Shown piece by piece: positions 40,368-51,081 of a stretch of 64,000 bases of DNA; position 1 is the stretch's first letter, and each line of letters opens with the position of its first letter. The notes under the pieces are model-generated. The model was not told where the DNA came from and did not search any database. It worked only from the letters and a program-made list of their open reading frames with translations. The position numbers were made by a program, and so were the translations under genes. This stretch comes from Amphritea pacifica (GTDB lineage: Bacteria > Pseudomonadota > Gammaproteobacteria > Pseudomonadales > Balneatricaceae). The stretch is taken from assembly GCF_016924145.1 (NCBI RefSeq), contig NZ_JAFFZO010000021.1, positions 1 to 64,000 of the forward strand, in the 5' to 3' direction.

Positions 40368-41075
40368 CTAACGTGCCGCAAGAATCTCCTGTTCGATCCG
40401 TCCCAACGCGTCAACCGGCACCTCAGCCTGGGTAACCGGCCGCCCGATAACCAAATGCGTACTACCGGCAACAATAGCCTCACCCGGGGTCATGATACGC
40501 TTCTGATCCCCCACCTCGGCATCCGCAGGACGAATTCCCGGTGTCACCAGCTGAAAGTCCGCAGAAACGAGCTGTCGCAGAGGTCTGACCTCCTGCGCCG
40601 AACAGACCACGCCATCCAGCCCGCTACTCTGCGTCAGTAGTGCAAGACGTTTAACCTGTTCGAGAGGATTAATATCCAGACCGATATCAGCCAGATCCTG
40701 CTGTTCCATACTGGTCAGTACGGTCACTGCGATCAGCAGCGTTTGCGCCCCTTGAACCTGATCCAATTCGTTGCGCGCCGCTTCCATCATCCGCCGGCCG
40801 CCGGAGGCATGCACATTAACCATCCATACCCCCATCTCAGCAGCAGCTCTAACCGCTTTTGCTGTGGTGTTAGGGATGTCATGAAATTTAAGATCCAGAA
40901 AAACCTCAAAGCCTTTGCTGTGCAATGCTTCAACCACTGCAGGCCCCGCCCGGGTAAATAACTCTTTGCCGACTTTAACACGACATCTTTCAGGGTCCAG
41001 CTGATCAGCCATCTTCAGGGCTGAAATCTGGTCCGGGTAATCCAGCGCAACAATAACCCGCTTTAAATCATTCAT
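40368..41075 (-). CDS. pyrF: Orotidine 5'-phosphate decarboxylase
   Basis: Last step of UMP synthesis. TIM-barrel enzyme of 235 residues from the ATG at 41075 (GAGAAG about eight bases upstream; an ATG five codons earlier overlaps this site). VIVALDYPD at the start, VKVGKELFT, the catalytic [10 protein letters not shown] with the Lys-Asp array at about 59-68, VNVHASGG, and the phosphate-binding VIGRPVTQA at the end. Follows lapB by 32 bp, the usual lapA-lapB-pyrF order. Confidence 0.96.
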   Translation of the reverse strand: MNDLKRVIVALDYPDQISALKMADQLDPERCRVKVGKELFTRAGPAVVEALHSKGFEVFLDLKFHDIPNTTAKAVRAAAEMGVWMVNVHASGGRRMMEAARNELDQVQGAQTLLIAVTVLTSMEQQDLADIGLDINPLEQVKRLALLTQSSGLDGVVCSAQEVRPLRQLVSADFQLVTPGIRPADAEVGDQKRIMTPGEAIVAGSTHLVIGRPVTQAEVPVDALGRIEQEILAAR

Positions 41076-41107
41076 TCGGCTACTTCTCATACAGATTCTG
41101 ATCCGGT

Positions 41108-42283
41108 CTACTCACCCTCAAGGCCCTGGATCGGTTTAGTCGTTCCCCAACTCTGACAGGAGGGACATTGCCAGTGCAGGGATTTACCTGAAAAACCACA
41201 TCGCTGACAATTATACACCGGCTTGCTCAGTTCGAGCTGCCCCGTCAGCCCCCGCAACACCATCAGGCTTTCATTGGTCCCTTTTGAGGCGTGGGCAATA
41301 TACAGATCTATCAGCTGATTAAAACCTTTCACAGAGGGCCTGTGCTTCAGCTGATCGGTAATAAAGGCTCCGGCAGGGTACGCTCCCTGCCGCTCAAGTA
41401 TCATGTCAGCCTGCGCCAGCATAATAGTGGTAGATGGATACTTGCTTAACCACTGCTTCATCAGCTTTTCAAAATCAGCCATCTGATTCAACTCAGAATA
41501 ACACTGCTTCAGTCGCTTTACCGTTTCCGAGAGAAACAGCGGGTCCTGCACCGCTATCCGCTTCAACTCGCGAATAGCACCTTTCCAGTCTTCCTGCCTG
41601 ATGGCGATATCAGCAGATAGTAAACTGGCCCGGACACACCCCTTATCGAAGCTCAACGCTGTATTTAATTTCCCCACAGCATGACGATAGCGCTGCTGCC
41701 CAATGTAGCCCTCTGCCAGCTCACAGCAGTAGTGACTCAGCTCCACTTCAAGCCCTTCAAGCTCATCAGCACTAAGCTGCCGGGCAACCTCGATCGCACG
41801 CTGCCACTCTTTCTCTTTTTCATAAAGCTTAATCAGCAGGGATATCGCTTTTTGGTGAGTTTGCGGGCCCGGTCGCTGGGACTGAATCTCCAAGAGCAGA
41901 TTTTCGGCACGATCAAAAAGACCGACGGCGAAATAATCCCGGGCCAGCGCCATTTGAATCCGCAGAAAATCGTCGCGACTAAGGTCTGACCGGGCTAACA
42001 GATTCTGATGGATCTGAATGGCACGCTCGACATCGCCTTTCTTACGAAACAGCTTAGCCAGGGCCAGATGGGCAGGTATGGTGTCTGAGTTAACTTCCAG
42101 TGCACGGATAAAGCTTTCAATCGCTTCGTCAGTTTTTTCGCTGAGAAGAAAATCGAGCCCACGAAAATACTCCTGTTGCAGGGTATTTTGCACTGGCAAG
42201 TTATTATCCCGCTGGCGACGTCCCAACAGCCAGCCGAGCGCCACCGCAATAAACAGCGGGATAATAAACAGATAATCATTCAT
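41108..42283 (-). CDS. lapB: Lipopolysaccharide assembly protein B (LapB/YciM)
   Basis: Inner-membrane heat-shock protein that regulates LpxC turnover and LPS assembly. 391 residues (E. coli 389): an N-terminal transmembrane helix (about 4-20), nine or so TPR repeats (about 35-340) and a C-terminal rubredoxin-like zinc ribbon [18 protein letters not shown]. The ATG directly follows the lapA stop (TAAAATG). Confidence 0.95.
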   Translation of the reverse strand: MNDYLFIIPLFIAVALGWLLGRRQRDNNLPVQNTLQQEYFRGLDFLLSEKTDEAIESFIRALEVNSDTIPAHLALAKLFRKKGDVERAIQIHQNLLARSDLSRDDFLRIQMALARDYFAVGLFDRAENLLLEIQSQRPGPQTHQKAISLLIKLYEKEKEWQRAIEVARQLSADELEGLEVELSHYCCELAEGYIGQQRYRHAVGKLNTALSFDKGCVRASLLSADIAIRQEDWKGAIRELKRIAVQDPLFLSETVKRLKQCYSELNQMADFEKLMKQWLSKYPSTTIMLAQADMILERQGAYPAGAFITDQLKHRPSVKGFNQLIDLYIAHASKGTNESLMVLRGLTGQLELSKPVYNCQRCGFSGKSLHWQCPSCQSWGTTKPIQGLEGE

Positions 42284-42284
42284 T

Positions 42285-42590
42285 TTATGAAGAGCGTTTC
42301 AGTGACGCCGTGCGCAACTGATCTAGCTCCTTATCACTAGAACTGATTTTACGTTTTGCCGCTTTCAGCTTGAGTTTCAGCACCATGACAAACAGACTGC
42401 TCACCAGTACCCCGGCTATTCCGCCCACGACGAAACTCGCCATCAACCAGATCGACAGACTGGCCTCGGGCAGTGTAAAGAAGAACATATTAATACTCAC
42501 CAGCTCGGTATTGAGCGTGGCGAAGGTCCAGCCACAGAACAGAAATACGATACAGAGAGCCAGCACCAGTAGCGTTTTTAACCAACGCAT
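42285..42590 (-). CDS. lapA: Lipopolysaccharide assembly protein A (LapA/YciS)
   Basis: 101-residue inner-membrane protein with two hydrophobic helices (about 4-26 and 43-68) and a basic, coiled-coil-prone C terminus (KLKAAKRKISSSDKELDQL). This is the DUF1049 architecture of LapA, which acts with LapB. Located between ihfB and lapB as in E. coli and Pseudomonas. Confidence 0.92.
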   Translation of the reverse strand: MRWLKTLLVLALCIVFLFCGWTFATLNTELVSINMFFFTLPEASLSIWLMASFVVGGIAGVLVSSLFVMVLKLKLKAAKRKISSSDKELDQLRTASLKRSS

Positions 42591-42618
42591 TTATCTACCC
42601 CTAAAGTTATTCAATCCC

Positions 42619-42918
42619 TTAAGACCGCCCGTTTTTCAGACTGTCATTAACCTGCTCTCGCAGTTCCTTACCTGGTTTAAAATGCGGTACATATTTAGCG
42701 TCCAGCGACACTGAATCACCGGTTTTTGGGTTACGACCGACACGAGGCGCACGGAAATGAAGGCTGAAGCTACCAAACCCCCGGATCTCAATACGATCCC
42801 CCTGAGCGAGAGATTCAGTCATATGGTCCAGCATAGTTTTAACTGCCAGCTCTACATCTTTTATTGAAAGCTGTTCATTCTGGTCAATCAAACGCTCGAT
42901 CAGTTCAGACTTAGTCAT
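42619..42918 (-). CDS. ihfB: Integration host factor subunit beta
   Basis: HU-fold DNA-bending protein, 99 residues from the ATG at 42918, giving the family start [15 protein letters not shown] lies upstream. A GTG two codons earlier is in frame but overlaps that site. The arm motif [12 protein letters not shown] has the intercalating proline, and [13 protein letters not shown] precedes it. It forms IHF with IhfA (not in the window). It follows rpsA, as usual. Confidence 0.95.
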   Translation of the reverse strand: MTKSELIERLIDQNEQLSIKDVELAVKTMLDHMTESLAQGDRIEIRGFGSFSLHFRAPRVGRNPKTGDSVSLDAKYVPHFKPGKELREQVNDSLKNGRS

Positions 42919-42939
42919 GCTCACCCCCTGACAGTGGTT

Positions 42940-42959
42940 GGTCTGGTAACGACCAGACC
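42940..42959. other. Stem-loop between rpsA and ihfB
   Basis: GGTCTGGT-AACG-ACCAGACC, eight perfect base pairs with a tetraloop, lacking a T-run. In the rpsA-ihfB intergenic RNA it could partially terminate or mark a processing point that uncouples levels of S1 and IHF. Confidence 0.5.
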
Positions 42960-42987
42960 TCTCATCAGAAATTATGTGTATCCGTTA

Positions 42988-44664
42988 CTATTTCTTTTCC
43001 AGCTGAGCTCTGATGAGATCACCGATAGTCGTCGGGCCTTCAGATTCAACCTGCTGGTGCTTAATGGCATCCAGAGCCTGTTTTTCCTGCCGTTTTTCAA
43101 CCTGTTTCACCGATAGAGCGATTGATCGGGTACGCCGGTCAATATTCACCACCATCACCTCGATATCCGCCCCAACGCTGAACATATGCGTCAGATCATC
43201 GACCCGCTCAAACGAGGCTTCCTGTACCTTAACGGTACCCTCTACCCCTTCGGCCAGTGTTACCACCAGCTGCTTCGGCTCAACCTGTGCAATTTTACCC
43301 TGAACCACCGCTCCTTTTGCATTGCTGGCGGTATATTCAGAAAAAGGATCACTGCCCAACTGTTTTATTCCCAGCGAGATGCGCTCTCGCTCAGAATCAA
43401 CCGCCAGCACCACCGCACTCACAGTATCCCCCTTCTTATAGGCTTTTACTGCTTCATTACCGTCCTCATCCCAGGACAGGTCGGACAGGTGCACCAGGCC
43501 ATCGATACCGCCATCAAGTCCGATAAAGACACCAAAATCGGTGATCGACTTGATCACACCGGTGATCTCAGTCCCTTTTGTATATCGCTCTGCGAAGGCA
43601 TCCCAGGGGTTAGCCTGACACTGCTTCATCCCCAGAGAGATACGACGGCGCTGTTCATCAATATCGAGAATCATCACCTCGATCTGATCGCCGAGCTGAA
43701 CCACTTTTGAGGGATGAACATTCTTATTGGTCCAGTCCATCTCAGATACATGAACCAAACCTTCAATCCCTTCCTGAATCTCAGCAAAACAGCCATAATC
43801 AGCAATATTGGTCACTTTTGCTGTCACTTTAGTACCCACCGGATGAGCCGCCTTAAACTCATCCCAGGGATCTGGAGTCAGCTGTTTCATGCCCAGGGAT
43901 ACGCGACTCTTGTCACGATCATAGCGCAGTACTTTCACATCGATCTCATCACCGATGCTAAGCAGTTCACTGGGATGCTTAACACGTTTCCAGGCGATAT
44001 CGGTTATATGCAGTAAACCATCCACCCCTCCCAGATCGATAAAGGCACCATAATCGGTGAGGTTTTTCACCACACCTTTTACCGTCATCCCCTCATTGAG
44101 GCTTGCCAGCAGTTTCTCCCGCTCCTCATTGTAGGCGGTTTCAAGCACTGCGCGCCTGGATACAACAATATTATTACGCTTGGCGTCCAGCTTAACCAGC
44201 TTAAACTCAAGCTCTTTATTTTCTATATGAGAGGTGTCCCGCAATGGACGAATATCGACCAGAGATCCCGGCAAAAAGGCGCTGATAGAGTTCACGTCAA
44301 CCGTGAAGCCGCCACGCACTTTGCCAGTGATGCGCCCGGTAATAATCTCGTCATTCTCAATCGCTTTTTCCAGCACTTCCCAGGCTTCTGCCCGTTTGGC
44401 TTTTTCACGAGAGAGCTGAGTTTCACCCGAACCGTCTTCAAGAGCGACCAGCGCAACTTTAACCTGATCACCGACTTCGATGCTCAGCTTACCCTCATCA
44501 TCCAGAAACTGTCCCCGGGGGATGATCCCTTCCGACTTCAGCCCCGCATTAACGACGACAAAATCGCCATCAACCGCGACAACGGTACCTGTCACAATAG
44601 AGCCCGGTTGCATATCCAGCTCTTTCAGACTCTCTTCAAACAGCTCAGCAAAACTCTCATTCAT
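42988..44664 (-). CDS. rpsA: 30S ribosomal protein S1
   Basis: 558 residues (E. coli 557) with six S1/OB repeats. The first two bind the ribosome and the others mRNA; repeats 3-6 show the [25 protein letters not shown] and [18 protein letters not shown] pattern. ATG follows GAGG. It lies 25 bp after cmk, the classical cmk-rpsA-ihfB order. S1 usually represses its own translation through its leader; nothing in this sequence tests that. Confidence 0.98.
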   Translation of the reverse strand: MNESFAELFEESLKELDMQPGSIVTGTVVAVDGDFVVVNAGLKSEGIIPRGQFLDDEGKLSIEVGDQVKVALVALEDGSGETQLSREKAKRAEAWEVLEKAIENDEIITGRITGKVRGGFTVDVNSISAFLPGSLVDIRPLRDTSHIENKELEFKLVKLDAKRNNIVVSRRAVLETAYNEEREKLLASLNEGMTVKGVVKNLTDYGAFIDLGGVDGLLHITDIAWKRVKHPSELLSIGDEIDVKVLRYDRDKSRVSLGMKQLTPDPWDEFKAAHPVGTKVTAKVTNIADYGCFAEIQEGIEGLVHVSEMDWTNKNVHPSKVVQLGDQIEVMILDIDEQRRRISLGMKQCQANPWDAFAERYTKGTEITGVIKSITDFGVFIGLDGGIDGLVHLSDLSWDEDGNEAVKAYKKGDTVSAVVLAVDSERERISLGIKQLGSDPFSEYTASNAKGAVVQGKIAQVEPKQLVVTLAEGVEGTVKVQEASFERVDDLTHMFSVGADIEVMVVNIDRRTRSIALSVKQVEKRQEKQALDAIKHQQVESEGPTTIGDLIRAQLEKK

Positions 44665-44689
44665 ACCGGCTAAACCTCATTTTTTGCCG

Positions 44690-45373
44690 TTAACGCAGAC
44701 CTTTATGTCTCGCCTGATCCAGCACAGAAGCCAATACCTCTTCGATACTCAGGTCAGTCGTATCAAGGCAGATAGCATCTTCTGCAGGCTTAAGAGGCGC
44801 TACAGCACGGTTCATATCACGCGCGTCTCTTGCCTGAATATCCTCCAATATTGCCTGAAGACTAGCACCCAGACCCTTATTTATCAACTGGTTATAACGG
44901 CGGTTTGCACGCTCTTCTGCGCTGGCCGTCAAATAAACTTTCAGTGGAGCATCAGGAAAAACGACGGTGCCCATATCCCGGCCGTCGGCAATCAGCCCCG
45001 GTTCTGACACAAAAGCCCGCTGCCGCTCAAGCAGGGCGGCCCTTACCGAACCAATGGCAGCGATAACCGAGGCATCCGCACCGCACTCTTCGGTACGGAT
45101 AGCGTTAGTCACCTCTTCACCCTCCAGTATGATGGAAACTTCCTGTTGATTCGCCGAGGTGCCAAACTGAACGTCCAGATGCGCAGCCAGTACCACCAGC
45201 GCATCCTCATCGTCCAGAGCAACCCCATGATGACGGGCAGCCAGACCTACCAACCGGTACAACGCCCCGCTATCAAGCAGATTCCAGCCCAGTTCACGCG
45301 CCAGTAAACTACAGATTGTTCCCTTACCTGACCCACTGGGACCATCGACTGCAATAACCGGGAAATCGCCCAT
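44690..45373 (-). CDS. cmk: Cytidylate kinase
   Basis: Phosphorylates CMP/dCMP. 227 residues from the ATG at 45373 with GGAGAAGTAAT before it; the longer open frame overlaps the tyrA-aroA gene. P-loop [11 protein letters not shown] at about 9-19, the nucleotide-binding [19 protein letters not shown], and a lid with [16 protein letters not shown]. Follows the tyrA-aroA fusion by one base, so the two are translated together. Confidence 0.96.
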   Translation of the reverse strand: MGDFPVIAVDGPSGSGKGTICSLLARELGWNLLDSGALYRLVGLAARHHGVALDDEDALVVLAAHLDVQFGTSANQQEVSIILEGEEVTNAIRTEECGADASVIAAIGSVRAALLERQRAFVSEPGLIADGRDMGTVVFPDAPLKVYLTASAEERANRRYNQLINKGLGASLQAILEDIQARDARDMNRAVAPLKPAEDAICLDTTDLSIEEVLASVLDQARHKGLR

Positions 45374-45374
45374 A

Positions 45375-47609
45375 TTACTTCTCCTCCTTGCGTACCCGGA
45401 TACCCACGTGCTGAGCCAGCTCAATAAAATTAGGGAATGATGTGGCCACGTTTGCACATTCGCGAATCTCAATGTTCCCTGTAGCGCGCAGAGACGCTAT
45501 GGTAAATGACATCGCAATGCGGTGATCGTCATGACTCTCTATCACGCCGCCACCCATTTTGCTGCCACGAATAATCGCGCCATCCGGAGTGCCTTCGATA
45601 TCAGCTCCCAGTATCTTCAATCCATCCACCATCGCCTGAATACGATCACTCTCTTTGACCCGCAACTCTTCGGCACCGGTAAGCACTGTTTCACCTTCCG
45701 CACACACCGCTGCGATAAACAGCGCAGGAAATTCATCGATCGCCAGTGGTACCTGATCTTCGGGTATTTTAATCCCTGTAAGCGGCGCATAGCGGATGCG
45801 AATGTCGGCGACCGGCTCACCACCTACCTCCCGCTCATTGAGAAGTTCAAGATTACTCCCCATCGCCCGCAAAATATTGATCACACCGATCCGGGTGGGA
45901 TTTATGCCGACATGCTCCAGAGTAATATCCGAGCCGGGGCAGATGGCCGCAGCCACCATAAAGAACGTTGAAGAGGAGATATCTGCCGGCACATCAATTT
46001 TTGTTGCTTTCAGACTGCCGCCACCGGCCAGAGAAACCTTATTACCGTCGACATCCACCGGGTAACCGAAACCTCGCAGCATACGCTCTGTGTGGTCCCG
46101 GGTAGGCGCAGGCTCGATAACAGTGGTCTCACCTTCGGCATAAAGACCCGCCAGCATTACACAGGATTTGACCTGAGCACTGGCCATCGGCATCTCATAA
46201 CTGATCGCTTTCAGCGCCTGACCGCCCTTAATTTTTACTGGCGGGCAGCCGTTTTCTCCCGTTTCTACCTGCGCACCCATCAGGCGCAGCGGCTTAGCCA
46301 CGCGCTCCATCGGACGCTTACTCAGCGACGCATCGCCACTGAGTTCGGAATCAAAGGACTGACCGGCCAGCAGACCTGACATCAGTCGAATAGTGGTGCC
46401 GGAGTTACCAACATAGATAGGCCCCGGTGGCTGACGCAGGCCGTTCATACCGACACCATAAATTTTTACTGCGCCCTGATGCGGGCCTTCAATCACAACC
46501 CCCATATCACGAAACGCCTGCAACGTCGCCAGGCTATCCTCCCCTTCCAGGAAGCCGGTAATTTCTGTCACTCCGTCGGCCAGCGATCCCAGCATAATGG
46601 AACGGTGAGAGATCGATTTGTCACCCGGAGCCCGAATAGTCCCCTGCACCTGACCACCCGGTTGTGCATAGAATGTAGTATCTTTAGTCATCATATTATT
46701 TTGCGTGTACGCTGAGCCCGATAAAATTTTTGAAAAGTGTTCCCGTGCGGCTTTAGCCCGGGTAAAGATCCCCAGCATCGCCACACTGTCTTCAGTCTCG
46801 ATCGCCTTGCGCAGCCGACCAACACCCGCTGTAAATTCATCAATCTTTTGCAGGATTGCCTGCTTATTTGCCAAGCCAATATCGTGCCACATGGTAGGAT
46901 CGCTGGCCGCAACACGGGTAAAATCCCTGAAGCCGCCCGCTGCATAGCGAAAAATGTCATTACAATCCTGCTCCTGCGCCAGCGTATCCACCAGGGAAAA
47001 CGCCAGCAGGTGTGGCAGATGACTGGTGGCTGCCAGTACTTCATCATGCCGTTCAACATCCATCTGCAACACCTGTGCTCCGACAGCCTGCCACATTCGG
47101 GCAATCAGTGTCACAGCGTCTGAATCGCTCTGCGGCAGCGGTGTAATAATCACCTTATGATGTTCAAATAGTGTTGCATCGGCTGCAGCCACACCACTTT
47201 TCTCAGACCCCGCAATGGGGTGTCCGGGAATAAACCGGTTTGGTACACAACCAAATAGTCTTATCGCTGAGCGCACCACGTTGCCTTTAACACTGCCGAC
47301 ATCTGTGAGAATAGTTTCCGTCCGCAAAACTGGCAATATTTCAGCAAGCACCGTTTCAATCGCTTTCACCGGTACCGCCAGAACTATCACATCAGCCTGG
47401 GCCGCTGCCGCCAGCAGGTCTGCGGCAGCCTCGTCAACAATGCCCAGACGCAGCCCGGTCTCCAGCTCATCTTTGTCCCGGTCATATCCAATCACTGTAC
47501 GGCAGATACCGCGTGTCCGCAGAGCACTCGCCAGGGAACCGCCAATCAGACCTAAACCGATAACCAGAACCCTTTCAGTCAAACATCTCACGTTGTGTTT
47601 GTCCTTCAT
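45375..47609 (-). CDS. Bifunctional prephenate dehydrogenase/EPSP synthase (TyrA-AroA fusion)
   Basis: 744-residue fusion. The N-terminal half (about 1-295) is TyrA, with [14 protein letters not shown] (NAD-binding), [11 protein letters not shown] and [10 protein letters not shown], making 4-hydroxyphenylpyruvate from prephenate. The C-terminal half (from about 305) is AroA, with [31 protein letters not shown] and DDHRIAMSF, making 5-enolpyruvylshikimate 3-phosphate. The AroA half has class II-type motifs but keeps Gly in GNSGT, as in E. coli, rather than the Ala of CP4-like enzymes. The fusion is known in Pseudomonas. ATG overlaps the hisC stop (ATGA). Confidence 0.95.
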   Translation of the reverse strand: MKDKHNVRCLTERVLVIGLGLIGGSLASALRTRGICRTVIGYDRDKDELETGLRLGIVDEAAADLLAAAAQADVIVLAVPVKAIETVLAEILPVLRTETILTDVGSVKGNVVRSAIRLFGCVPNRFIPGHPIAGSEKSGVAAADATLFEHHKVIITPLPQSDSDAVTLIARMWQAVGAQVLQMDVERHDEVLAATSHLPHLLAFSLVDTLAQEQDCNDIFRYAAGGFRDFTRVAASDPTMWHDIGLANKQAILQKIDEFTAGVGRLRKAIETEDSVAMLGIFTRAKAAREHFSKILSGSAYTQNNMMTKDTTFYAQPGGQVQGTIRAPGDKSISHRSIMLGSLADGVTEITGFLEGEDSLATLQAFRDMGVVIEGPHQGAVKIYGVGMNGLRQPPGPIYVGNSGTTIRLMSGLLAGQSFDSELSGDASLSKRPMERVAKPLRLMGAQVETGENGCPPVKIKGGQALKAISYEMPMASAQVKSCVMLAGLYAEGETTVIEPAPTRDHTERMLRGFGYPVDVDGNKVSLAGGGSLKATKIDVPADISSSTFFMVAAAICPGSDITLEHVGINPTRIGVINILRAMGSNLELLNEREVGGEPVADIRIRYAPLTGIKIPEDQVPLAIDEFPALFIAAVCAEGETVLTGAEELRVKESDRIQAMVDGLKILGADIEGTPDGAIIRGSKMGGGVIESHDDHRIAMSFTIASLRATGNIEIRECANVATSFPNFIELAQHVGIRVRKEEK

Positions 47610-48712
47610 AAACGCTGCAATACGCTGGCAAATGCCGTTAAAAAGCGACTATTCTCGTCTGCCAAACCGATCGTCACCCGCAAATGCTGAGGCATCTGAT
47701 AGTTAGCGACCGGCCTGACAATCACGCCCTCCTGCAACAATTTGGCATAGACGGGCGCGGCATCGCGGCCACAATCGACACTGATAAAATTGCCCACAGA
47801 GGGGATCCAGCCAACACCCAACTGGGCCAGGCCCTGCTCCAGCTGCACCATACCGGTGCGATTCAGCTCAACACTACGCTGAAGATAGCTTGCATCGCCA
47901 AGTACCGCGGTCGCCGCTTCCAGTGCGGGAATATTGACATTAAAGGGCTGACGCACCCGGTTCAGCAGATCGGTAATCGCCGGATTCGCCACCGCATAAC
48001 CTATTCGCAAGGCCGCCAGTCCGAAGGCTTTCGAGAAAGTCCGGGTCACCACCAGATTGGGAAAACCTGCCTGCAACTGAACTCCCGAAAGATAATCGGC
48101 CTCGGTCACATACTCCAGATAAGCCTCGTCCAGAACCACCACAACATCGTCAGGCACTTTCTCCATAAACGCCTGCAGCGCCTGACCACTAAACCAGGTG
48201 CCGGTGGGGTTATTGGGATTTGCCAGGAAGATGATGCGGGTTTTCTCCGTGATTGCAGCCGCCATGGCATCAAGATCGTGACCCCATTCCCGGGCGGGCA
48301 CAACGACAGAGGTAGCGCCGGTTGACTGAGCCACCAGCATATACACAACAAAAGCGTGCTGGGAGTAGATAACTTCATCACCAGGAACAATAAACGCCCG
48401 CCCTATAAGCTCCAGAACATCGTTCGAACCATTGCCCAGGGTGATGGTGTCCGGACTGATACCATAGTGCTCTGACAGGGCCTGTTTCAGTTTATAACCA
48501 CTGGCATCGGGGTAACGGCAGCTTTCACCCAGAGCCGCCTGCACTGCGGCCATTGCAACCGGGCTTGGCCCCATAGGGTTTTCATTGCTGGCCAGTTTAA
48601 TACTGTTGCTGATACCCAGCTCGCGTTCCAGCTCCTCAACCGGTTTACCGGGTTGATACGGATGCAGCCCCTGAACGCCAGGGGTTGCCAATTGATAGAA
48701 ATCACATGCCAT
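47606..48712 (-). CDS. hisC: Histidinol-phosphate aminotransferase
   Basis: PLP enzyme (class I/II fold), 368 residues. LASNENPMGPSP (about 40-51), GNGSNDVLELI for phosphate contact, NPNNPTGTW (about 171-179), VVLDEAYLEY and the Schiff-base lysine in TFSKAFGLAALRIGY (about 229-243) are all there. Sitting between pheA and tyrA, it is the second HisC-type gene known in pseudomonads, where it may also transaminate aromatic keto acids. That broader role is inference from context. ATG follows GGAGC. Confidence 0.93.
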   Translation of the reverse strand: MACDFYQLATPGVQGLHPYQPGKPVEELERELGISNSIKLASNENPMGPSPVAMAAVQAALGESCRYPDASGYKLKQALSEHYGISPDTITLGNGSNDVLELIGRAFIVPGDEVIYSQHAFVVYMLVAQSTGATSVVVPAREWGHDLDAMAAAITEKTRIIFLANPNNPTGTWFSGQALQAFMEKVPDDVVVVLDEAYLEYVTEADYLSGVQLQAGFPNLVVTRTFSKAFGLAALRIGYAVANPAITDLLNRVRQPFNVNIPALEAATAVLGDASYLQRSVELNRTGMVQLEQGLAQLGVGWIPSVGNFISVDCGRDAAPVYAKLLQEGVIVRPVANYQMPQHLRVTIGLADENSRFLTAFASVLQRL

Positions 48713-48727
48713 TTATTTAGCTCCGAA

Positions 48728-49828
48728 TCAGAGTACGGCAACCGGGTATGACCCCAGCAATTTAAGTTCTACAGTATCAGACTGCAGCTCTTGCAGTACG
48801 TTCTGTATATGCTGATTGGCTGCATGCCCTTCAAAATCGATATAAAACACTGAATGTGGACTTTCGGGACTGGCCGGCCGGGTCTCAATACCCGTCAGAC
48901 TGATCTTATGTTGATGAAAGTGCTGCAATAACTCATAGAGCGCGCCCGCTTTATCGGGCACCGTTACCAGTATTGAGGTCTTGTCATGACCGCTTTCACC
49001 AACATCCTGATCACCAATAATAAGATAACGGGTGCTGTTATCCGACTGATCATCAATATTCCTGGCAACAATATTCAACTGATACAGATCAGCCACCAGA
49101 TCACTGGCAATCGCCACCGCTTCAGTCCCATGCTGAATGGCCATACGCGCCGCTTCTGCATTACTGCTGACCAGAATCCGCTCAGCGGCAAGAAAATGGG
49201 TATCCAGCCAGCTGCGACACTGCGACAACGTCTGTTGTGGCAGATAGATCCGGGTAATATTATCCAGCCCCTCTTCCGCCGCACGCAGCACATGATGGTG
49301 AATGCGCAGCTCCACTTCGCCACAGATTTTAAGATTGAACCGCTTAAACAGGTCCAGTGTATGAGTGACCACGCCTTCAGAAGAGCTCTCAATTGGCACA
49401 ACACCGTAGTGGGCTCCGCCAGACTCAACTTCACGAAAAACCTCATCATTAGTGCTGAAAGGGATGCAGTGGGCTGAATGCCCGAAATGTTTACTGGCCG
49501 CCTGTTGAGTAAAGGTTCCCTCAGGCCCCAGAAACGCCACATGCATCGGTTTTTCCAGCGCCAGACACACCGACATAATTTCACGAAACAGCCGGGCTAC
49601 TTCATGATCGGCCAGCGGCCCGTCATTGCGCTGCATAACCCGGCGCAACACCTGAGCTTCCCGTTCAGGGCGATAAAAAACTGCCTCCCGATCGCCCTGA
49701 TATCGCTCTTTCACCTCAGCAACACTCTGCGCGCATCGCGCACGGTCATTCAGCAGCGCGTGGATCTGCTGGTCGATCGAATCGATCTGATCCCGCAGAA
49801 ACTTCAGTTCAGTTTCCTGATCACTCAT
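48728..49828 (-). CDS. pheA: Chorismate mutase/prephenate dehydratase (P-protein)
   Basis: Bifunctional enzyme of phenylalanine synthesis, 366 residues. AroQ chorismate mutase domain (about 6-92; LRDQIDSIDQQIHALLNDRA), prephenate dehydratase domain (about 100-275; FLGPEGTFTQQAA and the catalytic ESSSEGVVTHTLDLF) and ACT domain (about 283-360) with the GALYELL and LTGIETRPA effector motifs, so feedback inhibition by phenylalanine is expected. No attenuator leader peptide is visible upstream; serC precedes it by 25 bp. Confidence 0.96.
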   Translation of the reverse strand: MSDQETELKFLRDQIDSIDQQIHALLNDRARCAQSVAEVKERYQGDREAVFYRPEREAQVLRRVMQRNDGPLADHEVARLFREIMSVCLALEKPMHVAFLGPEGTFTQQAASKHFGHSAHCIPFSTNDEVFREVESGGAHYGVVPIESSSEGVVTHTLDLFKRFNLKICGEVELRIHHHVLRAAEEGLDNITRIYLPQQTLSQCRSWLDTHFLAAERILVSSNAEAARMAIQHGTEAVAIASDLVADLYQLNIVARNIDDQSDNSTRYLIIGDQDVGESGHDKTSILVTVPDKAGALYELLQHFHQHKISLTGIETRPASPESPHSVFYIDFEGHAANQHIQNVLQELQSDTVELKLLGSYPVAVL

Positions 49829-49853
49829 CCTATACCGTCCTCTGCTATCGGGC

Positions 49854-50936
49854 TTAGCCGTGACGCTGCGAAAAGTCCTGCATAAAGGCGATCAGCGCAT
49901 CAACCGCCTCTTCGGGGACCGCGTTATAGATACTTGCCCGCATCCCCCCTACTGAACGATGCCCCGGAAGGTTCAGCAAGCCCTGCTCCTGAGCTTCTTG
50001 CAGAAAACGTTTATCCAGGTCAGCATTGGCCAGAATAAAGGGCACATTCATCCATGACCGCACAGGTGTCGCCACCGGGTTTGAGTAGAAAGGGTTACTA
50101 TCAATAGCAGTATAGAGCTTTTCCGCTTTGCGTCGGTTAATCTCAGCAATCCCTTCAACGCCACCCTGCGCTTTCAGCCATATAAAAACCAGACCAGCCA
50201 GATACCAGCCAAAGGTTGGCGGGGTATTAAGCATGGAATCAGCATCGGCATTCACTTTGTAATCATAGAGCGCCGGCGTTGCTGGCAAAACATTCCCCAA
50301 CAGATCTTCCCGAACAATAACCACTGTCAGCCCTGCCGGACCGATATTTTTCTGTGCACCGGCATAGATCATACCAAAGCGACTAACATCAACAGGGCGG
50401 GACAATATATTGGATGACATATCGGCCACCAGCGGAACATCTCCGGTGTCCGGGATGTAATCAAATTCAACGCCGCGGATGGTTTCATTTGGCGTGTAAT
50501 GCACATAGGCCGCATCAGGATTAAGCTTCAACTCATGCTGCGCCGGAGCGCTGGTGAAATTATTCTCCGCCGTGGTGGCGGCAACGTTTACCTCGCAATA
50601 GCGAGATGCTTCCTGTATCGCCTTCTTCGACCAGTCACCGGTATTAATATAGTCGGCGCTGGTTTTTCCCCGCAGCAGGTTCATAGGGATCATGCTGAAC
50701 TGACTGCTGGCGCCACCCTGCATAAACAGCACCTTATAATTATCCGGAATCTGCATCAGATCCCGCAGATCCTGTTCCGCCTCCGCTGCGACACCGACAA
50801 ACTCATCGCTGCGGTGACTCATCTCCATGATGGAAAGACCCAGGCCATGCCAGTCTAAAAGTTCTTGCTGAGCCTGCTTGAGGACATCTTCAGGCAGTGC
50901 AGAGGGACCCGCACTGAAATTATAATTACGTGTCAT
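49854..50936 (-). CDS. serC: Phosphoserine aminotransferase
   Basis: PLP enzyme for serine and pyridoxine synthesis, 360 residues. [14 protein letters not shown] at the start, [15 protein letters not shown] (about 75-89), and the PLP lysine in [12 protein letters not shown] (about 193-204). Follows gyrA across 145 bp containing the gyrA terminator and heads the serC-pheA-hisC-tyrA/aroA-cmk unit. The Shine-Dalgarno sequence is weak. Confidence 0.96.
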   Translation of the reverse strand: MTRNYNFSAGPSALPEDVLKQAQQELLDWHGLGLSIMEMSHRSDEFVGVAAEAEQDLRDLMQIPDNYKVLFMQGGASSQFSMIPMNLLRGKTSADYINTGDWSKKAIQEASRYCEVNVAATTAENNFTSAPAQHELKLNPDAAYVHYTPNETIRGVEFDYIPDTGDVPLVADMSSNILSRPVDVSRFGMIYAGAQKNIGPAGLTVVIVREDLLGNVLPATPALYDYKVNADADSMLNTPPTFGWYLAGLVFIWLKAQGGVEGIAEINRRKAEKLYTAIDSNPFYSNPVATPVRSWMNVPFILANADLDKRFLQEAQEQGLLNLPGHRSVGGMRASIYNAVPEEAVDALIAFMQDFSQRHG

Positions 50937-51041
50937 TATGATAGATCTGCTACAAAGTTCGTATTAACGATCAGAAAAAAGTTTCACTCAGAGAGATGAA
51001 ACAGATTCTATTAAAAATCAGCCACACAGGTCCGATACAAA

Positions 51042-51065
51042 AATGTGCGGCCGGAGCCGCACATT
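51042..51065 (-). terminator. Terminator after gyrA
   Basis: AATGTGCGGC-TCCG-GCCGCACATT, ten perfect base pairs, followed by TTTT on the leftward strand, 17 bp after the gyrA stop. The T-run is short, so read-through into serC is possible. Confidence 0.78.
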
Positions 51066-51081
51066 AGTTTAACCACCGGGG

